Shown here one piece after another: positions 52,660-60,863 of a stretch of DNA of 64,000 bases. The DNA comes from Veillonellaceae bacterium SB90. GTDB lineage: Bacteria > Bacillota > Negativicutes > Selenomonadales > Selenomonadaceae. A program made the translations under genes and the position numbers. Position 1 is the first letter of the stretch; the number at the start of each line of letters is the position of its first letter. The stretch lies in the NCBI GenBank assembly GCA_902364065.1, contig CABJCJ010000006.1, positions 1-64,000 of the forward strand, read 5' to 3'. The notes beneath the pieces are model-generated. The model ran no database searches and had not been told where the DNA came from. It worked only from the letters and a program-made list of their open reading frames with translations.

Positions 52660-53679
52660 ATGAAAAAGACATTGCAGGAAATCGCGGAGTATGTCGGCGG
52701 CCATATTGTCGGAGATGCCAGCATTGTCATCAGCGGGCTCGATAATATCGAGGGCGCTGGTGCCCATGATCTGACGTTTGCGGTCGAGCCGCATATCGAA
52801 GCGGCGAAGGAGTGCGGTGCAGCGGCTGTTATGCTGCCGGAAGGCATCGAGAATTTCCCGAAGACGGCACTTTACGTGGAGGAACCCAGGGCTGCCTTTG
52901 CGAAGCTCCTTGAGCTCTTCACGCCGAAGCTGAAGTTCCCGCAGGGAGTCAGCGAGCAGGCACACATCGGCAAAGACGTCAAGATCGGAAAGGATGTCGT
53001 CATCATGCCGTTTGCCGTCGTGGATGACCATGCCGTCATCGGCGACCGCGTGACACTCTATCCGCATACGTACATTGGCCAGTATACTGAGATTGGGGAA
53101 GACACGGTCATTTACCCCAGCGCCACGGTGCGCGAGCACTGCCACGTCGGCAAGCGCTGCGTCATCCATCCTTCGGCTGTCATCGGTTCGGACGGCTTCG
53201 GCTTTACGACGAAGGACGGCATTCACACGAAGGTGCCGCAGGTGGGCAATGTCGTCCTCGAGGATGATGTCGAAATCGGCGCACACGATGGCATCGACCG
53301 CGCGGCGATGGGTTCTACGGTCATCGGCCACGGCACGAAAATCGACAATCTCGTTCACATCGGCCACAACTGCAAGATTGGCCCGAACTGCCTGATCGTC
53401 GCGCAGACGGGCATCTCGGGTTCGACAACAGTCGGCCACAACGTCACGTTTGGCGGGCAGGTCGGCACGGTCGGCCACATCAAGATCGGGGCCAATTCCG
53501 TCTATGCTGCGCGTTCGGGCATTATCGGCGACATGCCGGAAGGCGTTTTCTGTGCAGGCTTCCCCGTCCAGAGCCATACGGAGTGGCTGCGCATGCAGGC
53601 TTCCATGAAGCATCTGCCGGAGATTTACAAGAAGGTCAAGCAGCTCGAGAAGAAGCTGGCAAAATACGAGACGAAATAA
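52660..53679 (+). CDS. lpxD: UDP-3-O-acylglucosamine N-acyltransferase
   Basis: A 339-residue left-handed beta-helix acyltransferase that adds the second 3-hydroxyacyl chain in lipid A synthesis. The N-terminal uridine-binding domain (1-100) is followed by hexapeptide repeats (about 105-310; IGKDVKIGKDVVIMPFAVV) with the catalytic His in LVHIGHNCKIG, and a C-terminal helix (KKVKQLEKKLAKYE). Length and order match LpxD. GGGGAT precedes the ATG. A terminator-like hairpin (53696-53715) separates it from lpxL. Confidence 0.96.
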   Translation: MKKTLQEIAEYVGGHIVGDASIVISGLDNIEGAGAHDLTFAVEPHIEAAKECGAAAVMLPEGIENFPKTALYVEEPRAAFAKLLELFTPKLKFPQGVSEQAHIGKDVKIGKDVVIMPFAVVDDHAVIGDRVTLYPHTYIGQYTEIGEDTVIYPSATVREHCHVGKRCVIHPSAVIGSDGFGFTTKDGIHTKVPQVGNVVLEDDVEIGAHDGIDRAAMGSTVIGHGTKIDNLVHIGHNCKIGPNCLIVAQTGISGSTTVGHNVTFGGQVGTVGHIKIGANSVYAARSGIIGDMPEGVFCAGFPVQSHTEWLRMQASMKHLPEIYKKVKQLEKKLAKYETK

Positions 53680-53695
53680 AAACGAAGCAAAGCAG

Positions 53696-53722
53696 GCCTT
53701 CCTTTTCGGGAAGGCTTTCTTT
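53696..53722 (+). terminator. Intrinsic terminator or attenuator between lpxD and lpxL
   Basis: GCCTTCC pairs with GGGAAGGC around TTTTC, followed by TTTCTTTT. In the middle of a long same-strand run it may reduce rather than end transcription. Confidence 0.7.
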
Positions 53723-53751
53723 TATCGAGAAACTCCAGGAGGGCGTAGACG

Positions 53752-54618
53752 ATGTTTTCTTATTATTTGTTGAAAGCGATCAGCAAGATCTGCTGCATCC
53801 TGCCGCGTGGCGTCTGCGAGGTGATTGGACGCGGGCTCGGGAATTTTGCCTGGATCTTCGTGCCGAAACGCCGCAAGGAGCTCGCGCGCAGTCAGATCAA
53901 GATGTGTCTCGGAGTCAGTGACGAGGAGGCCGCGCGCCTCGCAAAGGCCAGCGCCGTGCGCTTCGGTCCCATGCTCATGGAGGTCCTGCGCTTCCCCGTC
54001 ATTCGCCGCCATATTGACGACTATGTACGCATCGAAGGACTCGACAAGCTGCAGAAGGGCCTGGCCCTCGGCAAAGGCTGCATCATCGCTGCGGCGCACA
54101 GCGGCAACTGGGAGCTCATGGGCGGCGCCTTTGCGCAGGCGGGCATCCCGCTCGTGGGCGTTGCGATGAAGCAGCGGTCGGGGGCAGCGGACCGCTTCAT
54201 CAATGAGTATCGCACGCTCATCGGCATGCATATCACGTATAAATCCGGCGTGCGCGAGATGTTCGACATGCTGCGCAAGGGCTGGGCCATCGGCCTCATC
54301 ATGGATCAGGACACGAGCCGCCACAACGGCATCATCCTCGATTTCTTCGGCCGACCGACCAACTGCGTGCCGGGTGCAGCCTCGATGGCCCGCTTCCAGG
54401 GCGTGCCAATCTTCCCCGCCTTCATGCATCGCGACGAGCACGGATTCCACACGCTCATCGTTGGCGACCCTGTCTTCGTGGAGAAGACGAAGGATAAGCG
54501 CGAAGACATCCGCCGGACGACGCAGATTCTCACGAAGGACATCGAGGAACACGTCCGCAAGTACCCGGAGGAATGGTTCTGGCTCCATGACCGCTGGAAG
54601 TCCATGCGGGATGATTAA
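53752..54618 (+). CDS. lpxL: Lipid A late acyltransferase (LpxL/HtrB family)
   Basis: A 288-residue membrane-anchored acyltransferase that adds a secondary acyl chain to Kdo-lipid IVA. The HxxxxD-type site is visible in AAHSGNWELMGG (about residues 120-131), followed by MKQRSG and QDTSRHNGIILDFFGRPTN. Only one such gene is in this window, so lipid A could be penta-acylated unless another copy exists. GGAGGG precedes the ATG. Confidence 0.93.
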   Translation: MFSYYLLKAISKICCILPRGVCEVIGRGLGNFAWIFVPKRRKELARSQIKMCLGVSDEEAARLAKASAVRFGPMLMEVLRFPVIRRHIDDYVRIEGLDKLQKGLALGKGCIIAAAHSGNWELMGGAFAQAGIPLVGVAMKQRSGAADRFINEYRTLIGMHITYKSGVREMFDMLRKGWAIGLIMDQDTSRHNGIILDFFGRPTNCVPGAASMARFQGVPIFPAFMHRDEHGFHTLIVGDPVFVEKTKDKREDIRRTTQILTKDIEEHVRKYPEEWFWLHDRWKSMRDD

Positions 54619-54681
54619 TCGCAGCTTGCATCGCGGGCAATTGTTTTGTACAATATAGGGAGGCATATTACGGCAGGGGGT

Positions 54682-55524
54682 ATGATTTTGCAGAAGCAGA
54701 CAACATTGGAGACAGCGGTTTCCTATACGGGCATCGGGCTGCATTCCGGCCGTGAGGTCCATGCAGTTCTTAAGCCTGCGCCGGCCGATACCGGCATCGT
54801 CTTTGTGCGCACGGATCTTCCGGGGCAGCCGATGATTCACGCCAAGGCGGAAAATGTCACCTCGACGCTGCGGGCTACGACGGTGGAAGAGAATGGCTTG
54901 CGCGTGTTCACCATCGAGCATCTGATGAGTGCCTTTCATGCGCATCGTATCGATAACGCTTTTGTTGAGCTGGATTCTGAGGAACCTCCGGTCGCAGATG
55001 GCGCCTCGCTCGTCTTCTTTGAACTCATGGCGAAAGCCGGCGTCCGGGAGCTGGAGGCAGAGCGCCGCGAGGTCATCATCGACAAGGTATACCGCATCGA
55101 TGATGAGGCAACGGGCCGTTTTGTCATGGTCGTCCCATACGATGGTTTCCGCGTGAGCTTCACGTCACTCAATCCGCACAAGCTAATCGGTGTCCAGTAC
55201 GAGGATTTCCACATCGATGAGGAGACGTATCATAAGGAAATCGCTCCGGCACGCACCATTGCGTATGAAAAGGAAATCGCGCAGCTGCGCGAAATGGGCC
55301 TCGGGCTCGGCGGCACGTTGGAGAGCGTCATCGTCTACAATGATGACGGCTGGCTCAATCCGCTCCACTTTGAGGATGAGCTCGTGCGTCACAAGATCCT
55401 GGATGTCATCGGTGATTTGAGACTGGCGGGCATCATCCGCGGACATGTCATCGCCGCTGCATCAGGCCATGCTCTGAATACGCAGCTGGCCAAGAAAATC
55501 GCCGCTGCTCATCTGGCAAAATAA
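54682..55524 (+). CDS. lpxC: UDP-3-O-acyl-N-acetylglucosamine deacetylase
   Basis: A 280-residue zinc deacetylase catalysing the committed step of lipid A synthesis. The active-site set is complete: Glu79 and His80 (FTIEHLMSA), His237 and Asp241 (HKILD) as ligands, and His263 as catalytic acid. ATG 54682 is taken because the protein then begins MILQKQTTLE as in LpxC and CAGGGGG lies upstream; the frame opens at 54646. Bifunctional LpxC-FabZ fusions exist, but here fabZ is a separate gene 44 bp downstream. Confidence 0.96.
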   Translation: MILQKQTTLETAVSYTGIGLHSGREVHAVLKPAPADTGIVFVRTDLPGQPMIHAKAENVTSTLRATTVEENGLRVFTIEHLMSAFHAHRIDNAFVELDSEEPPVADGASLVFFELMAKAGVRELEAERREVIIDKVYRIDDEATGRFVMVVPYDGFRVSFTSLNPHKLIGVQYEDFHIDEETYHKEIAPARTIAYEKEIAQLREMGLGLGGTLESVIVYNDDGWLNPLHFEDELVRHKILDVIGDLRLAGIIRGHVIAAASGHALNTQLAKKIAAAHLAK

Positions 55525-55568
55525 AGAAATCCAACTACAGTATAGATTTGAGGAAGAGGGATAACGTC

Positions 55569-56009
55569 ATGGTATTAGACATTAACGAAATCAAGAAGAT
55601 CCTGCCCCATCGTCCACCCATGCTGCTGGTCGACCGCATCACGGAAATTGAGCCGTTCCAGTCTGCTACGGGCATCAAGAACATCACGATGAATGAGCCG
55701 CAGTTCCTCGGCCATTTCCCGGATCATCCGATCATGCCGGGCGTGCTGATTCTCGAGGCCATGGCACAGGTCGGCGGCGTTGCCATGCTTTACCCTGAGG
55801 AGCATCGCGGCAAGATTGCCCTGTTCGGCGGTATGGAGCATGTGAAATTCAAGCGCCAGGTCGTTCCCGGCGACCAGCTGGTCACGAAGGCGAAGCTCGT
55901 TCGCGTGCGCGGTGATTTCGGTCTGCTTCACTGCGACGGTTATGTGGACGGTGAACTCGCTGCTTCGGCAGATTTTAAGTTCGCCTTGAAAAAACCAGAA
56001 AAGCTTTGA
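55569..56009 (+). CDS. fabZ: 3-hydroxyacyl-ACP dehydratase FabZ
   Basis: A 146-residue hot-dog-fold dehydratase for fatty-acid elongation. Family landmarks are IKKILPHRPPMLLVDR, the catalytic His in GHFPDHPIMPG and Glu in LEAMAQVGG. Its usual place between lpxC and lpxA, as in lpxD-fabZ-lpxA operons, links 3-hydroxyacyl-ACP supply to lipid A and fatty-acid balance. ATG 55569 follows GGAAGAGGG; the frame opens at 55548. The next 179 bp before lpxA contain no other feature I can identify. Confidence 0.96.
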   Translation: MVLDINEIKKILPHRPPMLLVDRITEIEPFQSATGIKNITMNEPQFLGHFPDHPIMPGVLILEAMAQVGGVAMLYPEEHRGKIALFGGMEHVKFKRQVVPGDQLVTKAKLVRVRGDFGLLHCDGYVDGELAASADFKFALKKPEKL

Positions 56010-56188
56010 TTTTCGCCTGTGTTACTCGCATAAACGCAGACAGTCTTTGTTCAACTCGTAAAACGCCCGGATTTGCTGTCATATGAGATACAAAAATCTG
56101 AAGTGTATTCAGGAGTATATAGAAAAGGACAGAGCAAAGCTGGCCGGCTCTTTGCCGGCATAAGAGGAAGGTTAAGGAGTTGGAGCAG

Positions 56189-57001
56189 ATGAATACGGAC
56201 AATAAGGTCATCGCATATATACATGAAACTGCTGTAATCGCGCCGGGTGCGCGCATTGCGAAGAATGTCGAGATCGGGCCCTACTCGGTCATCGGCGAAA
56301 ATGTTGAGATCGGCGAGGGTACGAAGATTGGCCCTCATGTCGTCATCCAAGGCTGGACGCAGATCGGCAGGGACTGCCGTATCTTCCAGGGGGCTTCCAT
56401 CGGCGAGGAGCCGCAGGACCTCAAGTTCAAAGGGGAGAAGAGCTATACGTTCATCGGCGACCGCACGACCATCCGTGAGGGGGCAACGATTCACCGCGCC
56501 ACGGGCGAGGGCGAGGAGACGCGTGTCGGCAGTGACTGCCTGCTGATGGCACTCACGCATGTCGCGCACAACTGCGTGGTCGGCAACCATGTCATCATGT
56601 CGAATCTGGCCAGCCTTGCAGGCCACGCCATTGTCGAGGACCGTGCGGTCATCGGCGGCATGGCCGGCGTGCATCAGTTCGTCAAGATCGGCCGCAATGC
56701 CATGGTCGGCGGCATGTCGAAGCTCACCCAGGATGTCGTGCCGTACACGATTGTCGATGGACGCCCGGCCAAGGTCGTGGGTCTCAATGCGGTGGGAATC
56801 TCGCGTGCGGGCATCCCGCTCGAGTCGCGTCGCAACATCAAGAAGGCATATAAGCTGCTTTACCGGTCGGGGCTCAGCCTGCAGCAGGCAATTGCCGTCA
56901 TCGAGCAGGAAGTGGATTCCTGCGAGGAGGTCGAGCATTTCCTGCGTTTCCTGCGCAATGCCGAGCGCGGCATTTGCCGCGAGCGCCGCGAAGCAGAATA
57001 A
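56189..57001 (+). CDS. lpxA: UDP-N-acetylglucosamine acyltransferase
   Basis: A 270-residue left-handed beta-helix enzyme for the first acylation of UDP-GlcNAc. Hexapeptide repeats fill 12-190, and the catalytic His lies in ALTHVAHNCVVG (His124/His127). A helical C-terminus (NIKKAYKLLYRSGLSLQQAIAVI) completes it. ATG 56189 lies nine bases behind AAGGAG; a TTG at 56180 is a poorer start. lpxI follows 43 bp later. Confidence 0.96.
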   Translation: MNTDNKVIAYIHETAVIAPGARIAKNVEIGPYSVIGENVEIGEGTKIGPHVVIQGWTQIGRDCRIFQGASIGEEPQDLKFKGEKSYTFIGDRTTIREGATIHRATGEGEETRVGSDCLLMALTHVAHNCVVGNHVIMSNLASLAGHAIVEDRAVIGGMAGVHQFVKIGRNAMVGGMSKLTQDVVPYTIVDGRPAKVVGLNAVGISRAGIPLESRRNIKKAYKLLYRSGLSLQQAIAVIEQEVDSCEEVEHFLRFLRNAERGICRERREAE

Positions 57002-57044
57002 AAGGGCCGCAAGGCCGTGAATCACAGGGATTCGGGGGATCATT

Positions 57045-57848
57045 ATGGAAAAGATTGGACTGCTGGCCGGAGCCGGCAGATTGCCGGTTGAATGTGCCAA
57101 GGCGGCGAAGCTCCTGGGCTATGAAGTCTACGCGGTAGCACTGCTGCCGGAAACGGATGCAGAACTCAAGACCTGCACGGCGGACTGCCAGGAAATCAGC
57201 ATTGCACATCTCGATGCCGTGCTGAACTACCTCAAGGAAAAACAGGTCCGCAAGGTCACGATGATCGGCAAGGTCACGAAGGAGCTGCTGTTCTCGGGCA
57301 AGGTCCAGCCGGATGCCCGCATGCTGAAGCTCATCATGGAGCTGCCGGACCGCAAGGACGATACCATCATGATGATGTTCGTGCGGGAGCTTGCCAAGGC
57401 GGGCATGGAAGCCTTCGACCAGACGGCCCTGATTCGCCGGCTCATGCCGCATCGCGGCGTCATCACCAAGCGTGAGCCAACGCCGGAGGAACGCAAGGAC
57501 ATGGAGTTCGGTTTCCGCATGGCCAAGGAGATTGGCCGCCTGGATGTCGGCCAGACGGCAGTCGTCAAGAACATGGCTGTCATGGCGCTTGAGGCCATCG
57601 AGGGAACGGACGCCTGCATCCGCCGCGGCGGTCAGCTGGCACGCGGCGGCGCTGTCGTGGCCAAGGTTGCGAAGCCGCAGCAGGATGACCGCTTCGATGT
57701 GCCGACGGTGGGCCTTGCGACCATCAAGGCCATGGCCGAGGTCGGAGCTGCGGCCCTGGCAATCGAAGCCGATAAGACGCTGCTCGTCGAGCGCGAAGAG
57801 ATGGTCGCATTGGCTGAGGCAAACAACATAACGATTGCAGCCCTCTGA
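57045..57848 (+). CDS. lpxI: UDP-2,3-diacylglucosamine pyrophosphatase LpxI
   Basis: A 267-residue DUF1009 protein. In Caulobacter, LpxI does the UDP-2,3-diacylglucosamine hydrolysis that LpxH performs in E. coli. Recognisable are the N-terminal IGLLAGAGRLPVECAKAAK, the middle TKELLFSGKVQPDARM, and GGAVVAKVAKPQQDDRFDVPTVGLATI. Its position between lpxA and lpxB, where it supplies lipid X, fits. No lpxH is in the window. Confidence 0.95.
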   Translation: MEKIGLLAGAGRLPVECAKAAKLLGYEVYAVALLPETDAELKTCTADCQEISIAHLDAVLNYLKEKQVRKVTMIGKVTKELLFSGKVQPDARMLKLIMELPDRKDDTIMMMFVRELAKAGMEAFDQTALIRRLMPHRGVITKREPTPEERKDMEFGFRMAKEIGRLDVGQTAVVKNMAVMALEAIEGTDACIRRGGQLARGGAVVAKVAKPQQDDRFDVPTVGLATIKAMAEVGAAALAIEADKTLLVEREEMVALAEANNITIAAL

Positions 57849-57968
57849 GGCGGGATTTTTTGAGGCGCGGCGGAACCAGGCCATGGTATCCACGCGTCTC
57901 TTTCGGCGTTTTCGCGTCATTTGATTTGCGGGATGCCAGACCAGGATGGGGAAGTGAACGAGGAGCCT

Positions 57969-59117
57969 ATGAAAATCATGATGTCAGCCGGAGAAGTATC
58001 CGGCGATCTGCACGGTGCACGCCTGGCGCGCGCCATCCATGAACAGGAACCGGAAGCGGTGCTCATGGGGCTTGGCGGCAGCCGCATGGCAGAGGCCGGC
58101 GTCCATCTGTTCTGCAATTTTGCCGATTACAATGTCATGGGCGTGTGGGAAGTCATCAAGAATCTGCGCCGTATCCTGAAGCTGCTCGACGACCTGACGG
58201 CTTATATGGAGCAGGAGCGGCCGGATCTCTTGGTCCTCATCGATTATCCGGATTTCAACTGGCGCCTCGCCAAGCGGGCCAAGAAGCTCGGCATCCCCGT
58301 GTTTTCCTACATCCCGCCATCCGCCTGGGCGTGGCGCAAGGGACGCGCCAGGACTTGCGCGGCTCTCGCCGATGAATTCGTGGCCATTTTCCCGCATGAG
58401 CTGCCCGTTTATGAGGCAGCCGGCGCCAGGATATCCTTCGTGGGCAATCCGCTCGTCGATACGGTCAAACCGGAGCTTCCCGAGGAAGAAGCGCGGGCGT
58501 TTTTCGGGATTCACCCCGAGGACCATGTCGTGCTCCTGATGCCCGGCAGCCGCCGCCAGGAGATCGAGATGCTGCTGCCTCCCATGCTGCAGGCAGCGGC
58601 CATCCTGAAGCGGGAAAAGCCGCAGACACGCTTCTTCCTGCCCGTGGCGGCCGCGGAGTATGAAGGCCTGATCCGCACTCAGGTCAAGCAGAGCGGCGTG
58701 TCAGTCGTGCTGACCCATGAGAACCGCTACGCCCTGATGGGCCTTGGCGATGTGGCGGCCGCGGCTTCCGGCACGGTGGTCATGGAAGCGGCGCTGATGG
58801 GACTGCCCTGCGTTTCGCTTTACCGGCTGGCACCGCTCAACTACCTCATTGGCAGGGCACTCGTGCACGTGAAGCACTTCACGCTGCCGAACATCCTGCT
58901 CGACAAGACCATCCAGCCGGAACTCCTGCAGGATGAGGTCACGCCGCAGCGCATTGCCGCAGAGCTCGCGCAGCTTTACCGCGGCACAGCCAGGCGGGAG
59001 CAAACGGCAGAAGAGCTCAGGAAGGCCTGTGAGCGCCTCGGCCCGCCGGGAGCGGCCGGCCGGGTAGCGGCAAAGATTCTGGCTGCTGCACGAAGAACAA
59101 GGAATTCAGGAGAATAA
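57969..59117 (+). CDS. lpxB: Lipid A disaccharide synthase
   Basis: A 382-residue GT19 glycosyltransferase joining lipid X and UDP-diacylglucosamine. It shows the N-terminal MMSAGEVSGDLHGA, the middle LIDYPDFNWRLAKRAK, YIPPSAWAWRKGR, and the C-terminal donor-binding ASGTVVMEAALMGLPCVSLYRL. ATG 57969 is preceded by GAGGAG; the frame opens earlier at 57921. It ends 1 bp before msbA. Confidence 0.96.
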   Translation: MKIMMSAGEVSGDLHGARLARAIHEQEPEAVLMGLGGSRMAEAGVHLFCNFADYNVMGVWEVIKNLRRILKLLDDLTAYMEQERPDLLVLIDYPDFNWRLAKRAKKLGIPVFSYIPPSAWAWRKGRARTCAALADEFVAIFPHELPVYEAAGARISFVGNPLVDTVKPELPEEEARAFFGIHPEDHVVLLMPGSRRQEIEMLLPPMLQAAAILKREKPQTRFFLPVAAAEYEGLIRTQVKQSGVSVVLTHENRYALMGLGDVAAAASGTVVMEAALMGLPCVSLYRLAPLNYLIGRALVHVKHFTLPNILLDKTIQPELLQDEVTPQRIAAELAQLYRGTARREQTAEELRKACERLGPPGAAGRVAAKILAAARRTRNSGE

Positions 59118-59118
59118 C

Positions 59119-60849
59119 ATGAAGAATTACAAAAGGCTGCTCCAATACATGCGGCCCTATGTCAGGCAGCTGGTCCTGGCCATCATCTGCATCATCATGG
59201 CTGCTGCAGCCAACCTCTACCTGCCGTGGATCATCAAGGACATGATCGATAAGGTGCTGGCGGACAAGGATATGGTGATGCTCAACATCATCTGCGTGGG
59301 TATCGTCGTGGTCTTCCTGCTGCGCGGTATCTTCTTCTACGGACAGTCGTATCTCGTGTCGTTCATCGGCCAGAAGGTCATCATCGATGTGCGCGAGGTC
59401 ATGTTCCGCAAGTTCCAGCGCATGCCGATGTCGTATTTTGACCGTCATCAGACGGGCGAGGTCATGAGCTACATCACGAACGATGTCGCGGCCATCCAGT
59501 CGGCACTCGTCGATCAGCTCATTGAGATGGTCACGGAAGGTTCGATCCTCATCGGCTCCCTGGTCTTCATGGTCATCCTGGACTGGAAGCTCTCCATCCT
59601 GACGCTGGTGGTCATCCCGCTGGTCGGGCAGGCTATGAAGATCTTCGGGCGCAAGATCAAGCGCAACGGCACGGTCATCCAGGAACGCATGGCCGACATC
59701 ACGTCCCTGCTGCAGGAAAGCATTTCCTCCATTCGCGTCGTGAAGTCCTTCGTGCGCGAGAACTATGAGATCAAGCGGTTCTGCCGCCAGAATGACCTCA
59801 ATTTCCAGGCGGCCATGAAGAACGTGCAGCTCACGAGTCTCCTGACGCCGTCCGTTGAATTCCTCGCGGCCATCTCGGTCACGGTCATCATTTGGTTCGG
59901 CGGTTATGAGGTCGTCAACGGCGTGCTCACCGCCGGCTCTCTCGTCGCCTTCCTCACGTATGCCGTCAACCTCGCGAATCCGGTGAAGCGCCTTTCGCGT
60001 GTCTACGGCAACCTGCAGCGCGCCATGGCTGCTGTCGACCGCGTCTTTGCCGTCATCGATCTCGAGGAGACGATCACGGACAAGCCGGATGCCAAGACGC
60101 TGCCGAAGGTCAAGGGACATGTTGTCTTTGATCACGTCTCGTTCGAGTACAAGAAGGGCGTGCCGGCTCTCTCGGATGTCAGCCTCGAAGTGAAGCCCGG
60201 CCAGATGATTGCGTTTGTCGGCCCCAGCGGTGCCGGCAAGTCGACGATTGCCAATCTGATTCCGCGCTTCTATGAGGTCACGTCAGGCTCCATTTCCATA
60301 GACGGTTACGACATCCGCGATGTGACCGTATCGTCCCTGCGCGAGCAGATCGGCATCGTGCCGCAGGAGACGATGCTCTTCTCCACGACGATTCGTGAGA
60401 ATATCCGCTACGGCCGTCTTGATGCCACGGATGAAGAAGTGGAGGCAGCTGCCAGGGCGGCCAATGCCGATGTATTCATTCGCGAACTGCCGCAGGGCTA
60501 CGATACGCAGATCGGCGAACGCGGTCTCAACCTCTCGGGCGGCCAGCGCCAGCGCATGGCCATTGCCCGCGCCATCCTCAAGAATCCGCAGATTCTGATC
60601 CTCGATGAGGCGACTTCGGCTCTCGATACGGAAAGTGAGAAAATCGTTCAGGCTGCGCTCGACAAGCTCATGGTTGGCCGCACCTCGTTCGTCATTGCGC
60701 ACCGCCTGTCGACCATCTTCAATGCAGACCAGATCTATGTCATCGACGGCGGCCATATCAAGGAACACGGCACGCATGAAGAGCTCCTGAAGCTCGGCGG
60801 CCTTTACAGTTATCTCTACAATATCCAGTTCAGCAAGAAAACCATGTAG
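59119..60849 (+). CDS. msbA: Lipid A export ABC transporter MsbA
   Basis: A 576-residue half-transporter with six membrane helices (about 15-310) fused to an ATPase domain: Walker A GPSGAGKS near residue 368, signature LNLSGGQRQRMAIARA, Walker B ILILDEATSALD, and H-loop IAHRLS. MsbA flips core-lipid A across the inner membrane; general multidrug half-transporters look alike, but placement between lpxB and waaA-lpxK supports MsbA. AGGAGA precedes the ATG. Confidence 0.94.
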   Translation: MKNYKRLLQYMRPYVRQLVLAIICIIMAAAANLYLPWIIKDMIDKVLADKDMVMLNIICVGIVVVFLLRGIFFYGQSYLVSFIGQKVIIDVREVMFRKFQRMPMSYFDRHQTGEVMSYITNDVAAIQSALVDQLIEMVTEGSILIGSLVFMVILDWKLSILTLVVIPLVGQAMKIFGRKIKRNGTVIQERMADITSLLQESISSIRVVKSFVRENYEIKRFCRQNDLNFQAAMKNVQLTSLLTPSVEFLAAISVTVIIWFGGYEVVNGVLTAGSLVAFLTYAVNLANPVKRLSRVYGNLQRAMAAVDRVFAVIDLEETITDKPDAKTLPKVKGHVVFDHVSFEYKKGVPALSDVSLEVKPGQMIAFVGPSGAGKSTIANLIPRFYEVTSGSISIDGYDIRDVTVSSLREQIGIVPQETMLFSTTIRENIRYGRLDATDEEVEAAARAANADVFIRELPQGYDTQIGERGLNLSGGQRQRMAIARAILKNPQILILDEATSALDTESEKIVQAALDKLMVGRTSFVIAHRLSTIFNADQIYVIDGGHIKEHGTHEELLKLGGLYSYLYNIQFSKKTM

Positions 60850-60863
60850 AAAGGGAAGAGGAT